14,496 nucleotides of DNA from contig DODH01000143.1 in NCBI GenBank assembly GCA_003545625.1, forward strand, positions 1 to 14,496, read 5' to 3'. Positions 7,037 through 14,216 of this stretch are shown piece by piece (within the stretch, counting starts at the first letter, position 1; every line of letters begins with the position of its first letter). The DNA is from Nitrospina sp. (GTDB taxonomy: Bacteria > Nitrospinota > Nitrospinia > Nitrospinales > VA-1). Under the pieces are notes generated by a model. That model ran no database searches. It was not told where the DNA came from and saw only the letters and a list, made by a program, of their open reading frames with translations. A program made the translations under genes and the position numbers.

Positions 7037-8193
7037 TTTATTGCTTTGACCACTTTTTGGGCTCCGTCTTTCATTCCATCTCCGATGGCAAAGTTCAAAC
7101 CGGAGTCTTTAAGAATCTGATGTCCTTCTTCCATATTGGTGCCTTCCATCCGCACCACAACGGGAATTTTGATATGGAGTTTTTTGGTTGCGGCGACTAC
7201 CCCTCGGGCAAGAATGTCACAGCGAAGAATACCACCGAAAATATTAATAAAGATTCCCTTAACAGAAGGGTCAGAAATGATAATGCGGAAACCATTTTCA
7301 ATCATCTCCTCATCGGCTCCACCACCGACATCAAGAAAATTAGCCGGTTCTCCACCGGATAACTTAATGATATCCATTGTTGCCATTGCCAAGCCTGCCC
7401 CGTTAACCATGCAACCAATATTTCCATCGAGCTTGATGTAGTTCAGGTTGAATTTGCTGGCTTCCACTTCCGTAGGATCTTCTTCGTCCAGGTCCCGACA
7501 TTCCTGGGTGTCTTTATGGCGGTACATTGCGTTATCGTCTATGTCAACCTTTGCGTCCAAGGCCAGGACCCGATCGTCAGAGGTAATGACAAGAGGGTTG
7601 ATTTCCAGCATGGAGCAGTCTTCTTTAACAAACGCCTCATAGAGATTGATGATAAAGGGAACAATTTTCTTTAAGGCGTCTCCCTTAATGTTGAGGGCAA
7701 ACGCTATTTTGCGAGCCAGGTAAGGCTTGACACCGATAATCGGGTCTATTATTTCCTTAAAGATTTTTTCCGGAGTGTCTGCGGCGACTTTTTCAATATC
7801 CATTCCTCCGGCTTCGCTGGCCATGATGAGAACCTGGCTGGTTTGCCGGTCTATCAAAATCCCCATATAGAGCTCTTTGGCTATGGACATGCCTTCCTCG
7901 ATCAGCACTTTTTTAACCAGTCGGCCTTCCGAGCCGGTTTGGGGGGTGACGAGAGTCATGCCCAGAATATTGCCGGCATGCTTTTCGGCTTCCTGCGGAC
8001 TTTTTGCCAGTTTGACGCCGCCGCCTTTTCCCCGTCCTCCCGCATGAATCTGGGCCTTGACCACCACGACATCGGTGCCAAGTTTTTTAGCGGCTTTGGC
8101 GGCTTCTAATTTTTGGGTAATCAGGATTCCGCTAGGCACAGGAACATTATATTTCCTTAAAATCTCTTTGGCTTGATACTCGTGAATCTTCAT
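7033..8193 (-). CDS. sucC: Succinyl-CoA synthetase (ADP- or GDP-forming), beta subunit
   Basis: A 386-aa ATP-grasp subunit that binds the nucleotide and succinate. The start is set at the ATG at 8193 because [15 protein letters not shown] is the family's usual N-terminus; the frame is open 42 codons further upstream (to 8319) but that stretch has no family resemblance. Visible marks are the nucleotide-binding loop [14 protein letters not shown] (50-63), MLEINPL (195-201) with Mg2+-ligand Asn199, ALDAK with Asp213, [11 protein letters not shown] (264-274) and [10 protein letters not shown] (317-326). No Shine-Dalgarno is visible; the leader before the ATG is rich in T and A. It is the first gene of sucC-sucD. 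Confidence 0.97.
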   Translation of the reverse strand: MKIHEYQAKEILRKYNVPVPSGILITQKLEAAKAAKKLGTDVVVVKAQIHAGGRGKGGGVKLAKSPQEAEKHAGNILGMTLVTPQTGSEGRLVKKVLIEEGMSIAKELYMGILIDRQTSQVLIMASEAGGMDIEKVAADTPEKIFKEIIDPIIGVKPYLARKIAFALNIKGDALKKIVPFIINLYEAFVKEDCSMLEINPLVITSDDRVLALDAKVDIDDNAMYRHKDTQECRDLDEEDPTEVEASKFNLNYIKLDGNIGCMVNGAGLAMATMDIIKLSGGEPANFLDVGGGADEEMIENGFRIIISDPSVKGIFINIFGGILRCDILARGVVAATKKLHIKIPVVVRMEGTNMEEGHQILKDSGLNFAIGDGMKDGAQKVVKAIK

Positions 8194-8230
8194 GGATATT
8201 TTTAAATTATATGGGAGAAAAGGAGTCCAA

Positions 8231-8258
8231 CTTTTAACATAAAAAAGCAGATTGTCAA
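8231..8258 (-). promoter_or_regulatory. Possible promoter of sucCD
   Basis: On the minus strand a perfect TTGACA (8258 to 8253) is followed after 16 nt by TAAAAG (8236 to 8231), preceded by an extended-type TG. The -10 box matches only 4 of 6 positions. Transcription would begin near 8224, about 30 nt before the sucC ATG. A better TATAAT (8211 to 8206) exists but lies too close to the start codon and has no -35 box. Confidence 0.35.
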
Positions 8259-8551
8259 AAAAATAATCGAAAACCTTTGTAAAACGGCTTTCTGGTAAAA
8301 AAACAGCTTCGTGGATCAAAATGAAGAAAATGGGGCCGTGGTGGGTTAAATTCCCAAACTCCTATTAGCACAACTGAGGGTTGCTTTTTATTGGCTCTGA
8401 AACAATCACTTATGAGGAGAAAAGGAGAAGAAGATATTATTTTAAAATTTAACAGAAAGTATCTCTTAGCTTTTTAACTCATCTGGCCCACATTCGGCTG
8501 AGGCCAAACAAGCAAGATGGAGGCGTAAAGGTTGGTTGACTTCTCTAAACT
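8259..8551. other. Gene-free stretch between fliS and the sucCD promoter
   Basis: Together with the sucC leader this makes 358 nt without a credible gene. Only ORFs of 20 codons or fewer are visible, such as plus-strand 8412-8474. An inverted pair TGGCC (near 8486) and GGCCA (near 8505), 13 nt apart and downstream of fliS, could form a weak hairpin but has no U-tract. I see no RNA gene, riboswitch or mobile-element signature. Confidence 0.4.
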
Positions 8552-8980
8552 CTAGCATTTTGATGCGATATTTTTGGGAGGCTGGTGATCGCCCTCTCCG
8601 GTATTGGTGGACGCGTGGAACAATTGTTCCCATGCCTCGGCAAGCGGGCTGAGTATTTTGATGACCATTTCCAAGGCTTTCCGGTCGGACTTGATATTTG
8701 CCAATGTCAATTGACTGAGCATATATTGATATAAAGATTCCAGGCGCTGGGCTACTTCTCCGCCTTTTTTCAAATCCAGAGCCAGTGAGAGTTCGTTAAT
8801 GATATCGTGCGTTTTGTTGATATATTTTCCCTGACCGGCGATATCTCCCTTCTCAATGCTTTGTAGGGCCATGGTGGTAAACTTGATGGCCCCTTCGTAC
8901 ATCATGAGAATGAGACGACCTTGGCTGGAGGTTGAGATCTCGTTTTTGCGATATTGATTGTGATATCTTGATGGACCCAT
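8552..8980 (-). CDS. fliS: Flagellin chaperone FliS
   Basis: Cytoplasmic export chaperone that binds the C-terminus of flagellin and stops it polymerising before secretion. At 142 aa it has the family features: YHNQYRKNEISTSSQGRLILMMYEGAIKF (6-34), which corresponds to the Y.....I.Ta.p..LilmLYdGai motif, then INKTHDIINELSLALDLKKGGEVAQRLESLYQYM (54-87) and ANIKSDRKALEMV (94-106), all in a four-helix bundle. The last about 20 residues (TGEGDHQPPKNIASKC) are a polar tail. The gap to fliD is 35 nt and the ribosome binding site is poor (CGGGAAA), so expression is likely coupled to fliD. Confidence 0.95.
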   Translation of the reverse strand: MGPSRYHNQYRKNEISTSSQGRLILMMYEGAIKFTTMALQSIEKGDIAGQGKYINKTHDIINELSLALDLKKGGEVAQRLESLYQYMLSQLTLANIKSDRKALEMVIKILSPLAEAWEQLFHASTNTGEGDHQPPKNIASKC

Positions 8981-9015
8981 TCTATTTTATTTCCCGGATT
9001 GCTCGTTGCATTTTG

Positions 9016-10611
9016 TTAATTATTACCGCTGAATAAAGCTCTAATGCCATCAATAGATTGTTCAAAGGCATCTCTTTGGGAGTTTAATCGTCCCAATAAA
9101 ACTTCGAGATTGGTAAATTTTTCTCTCAGATCCTCTTCAAACAATACCAGCCGTTCTTCCAAATCGATAATCGTCTCGTCATAGTCCTTAATGGTTTCTG
9201 TCGCGGTATCGATTTCCGCTTCCAGAGGACCATCGAGAGATGCATCAGTCAGGTTGGCGAGAATACGATTGATGATTTCGGCCACGCCAAGGGTTAACGT
9301 GATTGTTCCATAACTCCCATCGGTGAGGGAGGCGATTCTAAAATTCAGCCCTTCCGAATCGGTTCCATCCGCTCCTGCAAAAAAGTTTCCCGTTCCCGTA
9401 GCATCGACAAAGGTGCTGGATCCGGATGTGGCTAATTGCGGCACTCCGTTGGAAACCTGGAGCGTGTAGCCACCTGATACGGTTTTGCTGGTGAACCCGA
9501 CAAAGGTCACCGCAGAACTTGTGGTACTGCCTTTACTGGAAAATAGTTCGCTGACGTTGGTGACATCTTCGGCCAAGGCATCGGTCAATTCTCCATCGTC
9601 AATGGAAAGGGTGCCATCGCTTAATGTGCGAATTCCTATCTGTGAGAGATACGAAAAATCTCCGCTCACTCCCAATATTTGCTGACTGGCAGTTGCGCGC
9701 AGTTTTTGTTGCAGGTTCTGGACCGTGAAGTTGGCAAACAAAACACTGGTTTCTCCAGTGTCCGCATTTAAAGATAATACATCTTTCAGGTGCACCATCA
9801 ATTCGTTGAAGCCATCTACATAAGACTGAATATTTTCTTTGATCGTGTCGGTGTCGGAACTTAAGGTAATGGTTCCGGATCCGGCGGATTCTAAAGTGAC
9901 AATGGTCCCGGTTATGACATCGGTGACCGTGTTACTGGATTTAGTGATAGCAATACCATCCAAGGTAAAGCTTGCGTCTTGAGCGGTTTGGGATAGTGAA
10001 AAAGTGACAGTGGCGCTAGTGATACTGACACTATTGTCTGCTCCTGTCTGCGTTCCGGATATGACAAGGCGAACAGGATTGGTCGAACTGCCATCGTTAA
10101 GAAAGGTTGCTTTTACATCCAGCCCGGAATTGTTGATAGCAAGTCTCAGTCCATCGGCTGTGTCATTCGTGGAGTCTATAGTAATGGTTGCGGAGGTTGT
10201 TCCAACTATTATAACTATGTCTCCTTGGGTAACGGCACCGCTGGTAGACGCAAAACCAGCTGAAACAATCTTTGTTTCTCGGGCCAGATTATTGACCGTT
10301 AAGGAAAAAGTCCCGGATGAGGCCTGGCTACTCGTACTTAAACTGACCACAGAATTTGTATCGGTGGCGTTGGTGTTGGCAAAACTACTCTTGGTGGCTA
10401 AAAATTCTGCTTCGGTGTTGAAGGTGGTGAGTATGCTTTTGAAGGTTTGGAGCCGACCTCTCAGGTCCTGAAAACTCAGGAGCTTTGCGTCTTCTAAAGC
10501 CCGCTTAGCCTCAACAATATCAATCGGGCTACGCTGGAGGGCTACCAGATTATCGATAATGCCCCCGGTATCGAGGTTGGAGTTGATTCCAAAAATTGCA
10601 GTTTGCGCCAC
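9016..10611 (-). CDS. fliD: Flagellar filament cap protein FliD (hook-associated protein 2)
   Basis: The secreted cap at the tip of the flagellar filament that guides flagellin assembly. The 531-aa protein has the FliD N-terminal domain (about 10-105: GGIIDNLVALQRSPIDIVEA and the following helices), a flagellin hook-IN-like segment (about 140-190, ATITIDSTNDTADGLRLAIN), and the FliD C-terminal domain beginning near QDASFTLDGIAITKSSNTVTDVI (211-233). It ends in a coiled coil (about 470-525, ETIKDYDETIIDLEERL and LNSQRDAFEQ). The variable middle is rich in Ser, Thr, Gly and Asp, as in other cap proteins. The start is a GTG (10609-10611) with AAAGG upstream; the frame meets a stop at 10660 and has no ATG before that. 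It is the first gene of fliD-fliS, transcribed from the sigma-28-type promoter. Confidence 0.95.
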   Translation of the reverse strand: MAQTAIFGINSNLDTGGIIDNLVALQRSPIDIVEAKRALEDAKLLSFQDLRGRLQTFKSILTTFNTEAEFLATKSSFANTNATDTNSVVSLSTSSQASSGTFSLTVNNLARETKIVSAGFASTSGAVTQGDIVIIVGTTSATITIDSTNDTADGLRLAINNSGLDVKATFLNDGSSTNPVRLVISGTQTGADNSVSITSATVTFSLSQTAQDASFTLDGIAITKSSNTVTDVITGTIVTLESAGSGTITLSSDTDTIKENIQSYVDGFNELMVHLKDVLSLNADTGETSVLFANFTVQNLQQKLRATASQQILGVSGDFSYLSQIGIRTLSDGTLSIDDGELTDALAEDVTNVSELFSSKGSTTSSAVTFVGFTSKTVSGGYTLQVSNGVPQLATSGSSTFVDATGTGNFFAGADGTDSEGLNFRIASLTDGSYGTITLTLGVAEIINRILANLTDASLDGPLEAEIDTATETIKDYDETIIDLEERLVLFEEDLREKFTNLEVLLGRLNSQRDAFEQSIDGIRALFSGNN

Positions 10612-10671
10612 TTGGAGGGGCCTTTCTTGGGCAGTTAAATTCGGGATTGTGCACGAATCCTATCTTTAGAT

Positions 10672-10699
10672 TTATCGGCCCAGAAAAATATAAACTTTA
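10672..10699 (-). promoter_or_regulatory. Sigma-28 (FliA) flagellar promoter of fliDS
   Basis: The minus strand reads TAAAGTTT (10699 to 10692), 12 nt, then GCCGATAA (10679 to 10672). Both halves are identical to the E. coli/Salmonella sigma-28 consensus; the spacer is one base longer than the usual 11. The predicted start near 10665 gives a leader of about 54 nt before the fliD GTG. Its presence implies that the genome encodes a FliA-type sigma factor. Confidence 0.88.
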
Positions 10700-10807
10700 A
10701 TCATTTTAAGAGCCTGAATCTCCAGGCAAAGCAGACGGATTTTTTGACCAAAGACACTGATTAAATGGGGTTTAATTCCTTTAAATCTATATGTTTATAA
10801 AAAAGCG

Positions 10808-10835
10808 TTGATTTGGGAGGCGAGAATGCTAAATT
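10808..10835 (+). promoter_or_regulatory. Possible sigma-70 promoter of the exonuclease gene
   Basis: TTGATT (10808-10813), 16 nt, then TAAATT (10830-10835), with an extended TGC just before the -10 box. Transcription would start near 10842, about 27 nt before the ATG at 10869. It is divergent from the fliDS promoter in the same 257-nt gap. Confidence 0.4.
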
Positions 10836-10868
10836 AAGGGCAAATTCCCATCAAAAATTGTCAGGAAT

Positions 10869-11486
10869 ATGTCGGAACAACTAGGACTTTTTGGAGAAAC
10901 AGAGGATCAGGAAGCCCCAAAACCTGTGAAAGTGGTCTCAGGTCCGCGTGTGCTGTTTTTTGATCTGGAAACCCAGAAAAGTGCCGAAGAGGTGGGCGGT
11001 TGGGGCAATATCCATAAAATGGGCTTGGCTGTCGGAGTGGTATGGGACAGTTTGGATCGGGAATTTTTCACCTATGAAGAAAAGGATGCCCGTCAATTGG
11101 TGGACAAACTTCGCACTGCCGATCTTGTAGTTGGATTCAACGTCATTGGTTTTGACTACACGGTTCTTCAACCGTATTCCGATTTTGATCTGCAGGAAAT
11201 TAACACTTTCGATATGCTGGTAGATGTCAAAAAGAGGCTGGGTTTCCGATTGAGCCTCAATCATCTGGCGCAACACACACTCAATGCTAAAAAATCTGCA
11301 GATGGATTGATTTCCCTGCAATGGTACAAGGAAGGAAAGATCAGCAAAATTATCCAGTATTGCAAACAGGATGTTGAAATTACCCGGGACTTATATCTGT
11401 TTGGTGAGAAAAACGGCCTTGTGAAGTACCAGAGCAGATCCGGGAACCCTCTCCAGCTTGAAGTCAATTGGAAAGCCACCCTCTAG
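10869..11486 (+). CDS. DEDDy-type 3'-5' exonuclease (RNase H-like fold) with a clamp-binding-like motif
   Basis: A 205-aa protein made almost entirely of one RNase H-like 3'-5' exonuclease domain. Exo I is FFDLET (30-35: Asp32, Glu34), Exo II is VVGFNVIGFDYTVL (87-100: Asn91, Asp96), and Exo III is YCKQD (164-168: Tyr164, Asp168), so all DEDDy metal ligands are present. The layout resembles the YprB/DNA-polymerase-B-exonuclease-like families, but without helicase or polymerase domains. Residues 4-8 are QLGLF, close to the beta sliding clamp binding consensus QL[SD]LF, and are followed by a short acidic linker (GETEDQEAPKP), which suggests a role in DNA repair or replication. AGGA lies only 2 nt before the ATG. 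It stands alone: divergent from fliDS and convergent with moxR. Confidence 0.82.
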   Translation: MSEQLGLFGETEDQEAPKPVKVVSGPRVLFFDLETQKSAEEVGGWGNIHKMGLAVGVVWDSLDREFFTYEEKDARQLVDKLRTADLVVGFNVIGFDYTVLQPYSDFDLQEINTFDMLVDVKKRLGFRLSLNHLAQHTLNAKKSADGLISLQWYKEGKISKIIQYCKQDVEITRDLYLFGEKNGLVKYQSRSGNPLQLEVNWKATL

Positions 11487-11530
11487 CCCAGCCCGTGGGG
11501 GGGGGATTAGCAATGAATCTTTCAGCCGAG

Positions 11531-11571
11531 AGAGCCATCGCTGGCAGTGAAAAGCATTGCTCATTGGCTCT
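11531..11571. terminator. Hairpin between convergent exonuclease and moxR genes
   Basis: A two-part stem: AGAGCCA (11531-11537) pairs with TGGCTCT (11565-11571), and inside it GCAGTG (11544-11549) pairs with CATTGC (11555-11560) with one G-U pair and an AAAAG loop. It lies between two converging genes, where a bidirectional terminator would be expected, but neither strand has a U-tract after the stem. A run of nine G lies at 11497-11505. Confidence 0.45.
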
Positions 11572-11588
11572 ACTCCTAGTGGTGGCGG

Positions 11589-12575
11589 CTACGCCGGAAC
11601 TATTTTGAGCAGTTTATCAATCATGTCCATGACTGTAATGTTCTCGGCCTCGGCCTTGAAGTTGAGAATAATGCGGTGTTCCAGAACCTGACGGCAAACC
11701 GACCGAACATCTTCAATGGTGGCGGCAAACCTGTTATCCATCAGAGCTTTGGCCTTGGCTCCCAGAATTAGATATTGTGAGGCACGCGGCCCGGCACCCC
11801 AGTCAATCCATTCCCGAACGAAATCTGGTGTGCTTCCATTTTGATGCGGCCGGGTGTTTTGGACCAGTTCCACTGCATATTTTGCGACATGCTCCGAAAC
11901 CGGAACTTGCGGCACCAGCTCTTGAAACGCCAGGACCCGTTTAGCATTGAGCACGGGTTTCAAATCAGGCAATTGCCCGGAGGTAGTGGACAGAGCAATA
12001 TTAATTTCCTCTTCCTTGCTGGGGTAGGAAACATTGATGATGAACATGAACCGGTCAAGCTGGGCTTCGGGCAGGGGATAGGTTCCTTCGTGCTCAATGG
12101 GATTCTGCGTGGCGAAAACCAGAAAAGGTTGATCAAGAGTGTAGGTGTTTCCGCCAACTGTCACCTTTTTTTCCTGCATGGCCTGTAGCAGGGCCGCCTG
12201 GGTTTTGGGTGGGGTGCGATTGATTTCATCTGCCAGGATAATATTGGAAAAGATGGGTCCCTTGATAAACTGGAACACCCTTTTTCTCGTCACTGGATCT
12301 TCGTGCAGGATGTCGGTGCCGGTAATATCCGACGGCATCAGGTCGGGAGTAAATTGGATACGGCTGAACCCCAGGCTGAGAGTCTGGGAAAGGGTACTTA
12401 CTAAAAGGGTTTTGGCCAAGCCCGGCACGCCCACAAACAGGCAGTGGCCCTTGCAGAATAAAGCGATCAAAAGATCATCAATCACTTTGTCCTGCCCCAC
12501 AATGACTTTGTGGATTTCCCGAACGACTTCGTTCTTTGCCTCTAAAAGTTCCTGCACCAGTTCCAAATCTTTCAT
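11589..12575 (-). CDS. MoxR-family AAA+ ATPase
   Basis: A 328-aa AAA+ ATPase of the MoxR branch, usually a chaperone that assembles or activates partner proteins together with VWA-domain proteins. Motifs: Walker A GVPGLAKT (49-56), Walker B IILADE (112-117), the PPKTQAALLQAMQE helix (122-135), sensor 1 ATQNP (155-159), EGTYPLPEAQLDRF (163-176) with the Arg finger at 175, and sensor 2 GAGPRASQ (260-267). The start is the ATG at 12575, which has AGGGAG 7 nt upstream; a TTG two codons earlier touches that site and is unlikely. It is the last gene of a leftward operon, 15 nt after the metalloprotease gene. In many genomes moxR instead comes first, before DUF58 and VWA genes; no such gene follows it here. 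Confidence 0.95.
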   Translation of the reverse strand: MKDLELVQELLEAKNEVVREIHKVIVGQDKVIDDLLIALFCKGHCLFVGVPGLAKTLLVSTLSQTLSLGFSRIQFTPDLMPSDITGTDILHEDPVTRKRVFQFIKGPIFSNIILADEINRTPPKTQAALLQAMQEKKVTVGGNTYTLDQPFLVFATQNPIEHEGTYPLPEAQLDRFMFIINVSYPSKEEEINIALSTTSGQLPDLKPVLNAKRVLAFQELVPQVPVSEHVAKYAVELVQNTRPHQNGSTPDFVREWIDWGAGPRASQYLILGAKAKALMDNRFAATIEDVRSVCRQVLEHRIILNFKAEAENITVMDMIDKLLKIVPA

Positions 12576-12590
12576 GAACAATCTCCCTGA

Positions 12591-14216
12591 TCAATCTATA
12601 TAATTGAACTGCCGGGCCTGCAATTCTTTTTCCCTGACCAATCCTAACTTATCATAAACACGGATCAGTCGCATGTGCGCGAAAGGGTTAAAAGGGTTGA
12701 TGCGCACTGCTTTTTCAAAATAAACCCGGGCTGTTTCATATTCCTGATTGGAAAAATACAATTCCCCCATATTTGCGAGCGTAGTGTGAAAATCCGGAAA
12801 AAATGCCAGACTTTCCTTTAGTAGAGTTTCGGCTTCATCATATTTTCGGGTTTGCAGGTAAGTCCCCGCAAGCTTATTGAATAAAACAGGGGAATGAGCG
12901 GACGATTCACCCATCGCCTTTTTGTACTCAATGATGGCCGCTTTAAAATGGTCTCTTGATTTAAGAATATCGCCCAGGAATGTAAGGTTCCGGGCTTTCT
13001 TGGAGCCCAGTCTCCCATACCCTTTATTCTTCTGTCCCAGCCCCTTTCTGTTTTTAAATTCGGTAGTAAGGGCTTCGATTCCCGGGATATTTTTAAGTTC
13101 CAGTTTTTTAGCCCAGTTTTCCCAGCTTTTTTGGAATCCTGTTAAATCCTGGCCCACATGTTTTATAAAGATGTTCTCAAATTCTGCCTCTTCTACCCCG
13201 GAGGCGAGATCTTCCAGTATTCGAGAAAAAATGTCGAATCCTTCAATTGTTGCAAGGTATTCCATCATGGAAGACACTTCAGCATAAGCTAGTTGAACGT
13301 CCTCGGCGGTTTTCAGTTTTGCGAGAGAGGGCATCATGGCTTCGAGCGGTACCCGATAATCATTTTTTAAAGCGTTGGAAAGTACTGTCTCCATGATAGG
13401 GGAAAGGTACTGGCTCTCTTCACGCCATTGGGTCTCCAGATATTTCGCAATGCCTTCGTGCATCCAGAGGGGCAGGTGGTTGCGGCTTTTTTTTGTTAGC
13501 AGATAATGTACGTATTCATGGCTCAATGTGTCCATCCAATTGAATCCTCGCACCAGGGAGCCAGGAGATATCATCATAATGCGGTTGTATTTGCAAAGTG
13601 CTACTGTTCCTGAAGTGAGAATGTCCTTGAGTGTCAACGGCGAAATTTTTGAGAACGGTTTTCGGTCAGGATAAAACTCCACCCGTACTTTCTCTTCCGG
13701 ATAATAATTCAAGATTTTTCCCAGAACCTGATAGGACGTCTCCAGGACTTTCTCCGCATAGTAGATCAGGATTTCGTCAGGCCCTTCCTCAAAATGAAAG
13801 ATAAAATGTTCGGTTTCTCTTGAAATGAAATTTTTGGAAGCTCTACGGGTGGCATCGACATGGTTTTTGAATTCTTTGACCTGTCTAAAGTTGTCCCCGA
13901 CTTGGCGAAGAATATTCCAGGACCGATCATAATTCCCTTTCATGAACTCAATCCTGGCCTGGAGAAAATGGGCATCCCCGGATTCAGGATATTTTTTTAA
14001 AAGTTGTTTTGAGAGTTTTTCTGCGGAAGCAATATCCCAATCCTGTACGAGTTGATAGCCAAGATAAATTTCGTCGGAAACCGGGAGCGCAGCAAAACTT
14101 TTTTGATTTCCCGCAAAGACCAGAACAAATGCTAATAGGATTTTAAGGGAGGTTCTGAAAATTGCCGTAGAGAAAATTATTGAACTAATAGAGATCTCAT
14201 TGGAAAAGTTTTTCAC
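12591..14216 (-). CDS. Exported TPR protein with gluzincin (peptidase MA-like) domain
   Basis: A 541-aa predicted cell-envelope zinc metalloprotease. Residues 1-42 form a long signal peptide (hydrophobic core about 24-36, cleavage near SFA/ALP). TPR-like helices at about 50-125 precede the peptidase domain. HEYVH (233-237) supplies the two zinc His residues and catalytic Glu234, and LWMHEGIAKYLE (250-261) supplies the downstream glutamate ligand Glu254; this is the gluzincin / peptidase MA pattern. Three or so TPR repeats follow (about 410-530: NLTFLGDILKSRDHFKAAIIEYKKA, NKLAGTYLQTRKYDEAETLLKESL, ANMGELYFSNQEYETARVYFEKAV). The start is a GTG (14214-14216) overlapping the upstream stop by 4 nt, with AAGGA 9 nt before it. 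Substrate unknown. It lies between a cut-off gene and moxR, so it may act on or with partners of the MoxR machinery. Confidence 0.88.
   Translation of the reverse strand: MKNFSNEISISSIIFSTAIFRTSLKILLAFVLVFAGNQKSFAALPVSDEIYLGYQLVQDWDIASAEKLSKQLLKKYPESGDAHFLQARIEFMKGNYDRSWNILRQVGDNFRQVKEFKNHVDATRRASKNFISRETEHFIFHFEEGPDEILIYYAEKVLETSYQVLGKILNYYPEEKVRVEFYPDRKPFSKISPLTLKDILTSGTVALCKYNRIMMISPGSLVRGFNWMDTLSHEYVHYLLTKKSRNHLPLWMHEGIAKYLETQWREESQYLSPIMETVLSNALKNDYRVPLEAMMPSLAKLKTAEDVQLAYAEVSSMMEYLATIEGFDIFSRILEDLASGVEEAEFENIFIKHVGQDLTGFQKSWENWAKKLELKNIPGIEALTTEFKNRKGLGQKNKGYGRLGSKKARNLTFLGDILKSRDHFKAAIIEYKKAMGESSAHSPVLFNKLAGTYLQTRKYDEAETLLKESLAFFPDFHTTLANMGELYFSNQEYETARVYFEKAVRINPFNPFAHMRLIRVYDKLGLVREKELQARQFNYID

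Noticed and set aside
8194..8319. 42-codon N-terminal extension of sucC
   Set aside because: The family start [10 protein letters not shown] is at 8193; the upstream codons show no SucC similarity and overlap the promoter candidate.
8412..8474. About 20-codon plus-strand ORF in the fliS-sucC gap
   Set aside because: Too short, Arg/Lys-rich low-complexity start, no promoter or family similarity.
10004..10471. 155-aa plus-strand ORF opposite fliD, Val/Leu/Ser-rich
   Set aside because: Antisense of a Thr/Ser-rich coding sequence naturally gives such frames; FliD on the minus strand is well supported.
11497..11505. Run of nine G after the exonuclease stop
   Set aside because: Outside genes and not tied to any frame, so no phase-variation argument; could be a sequencing artefact.
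12576..12581. TTG start for moxR two codons upstream
   Set aside because: It abuts the AGGGAG ribosome binding site (1 nt spacing), whereas the ATG at 12575 has 7 nt.
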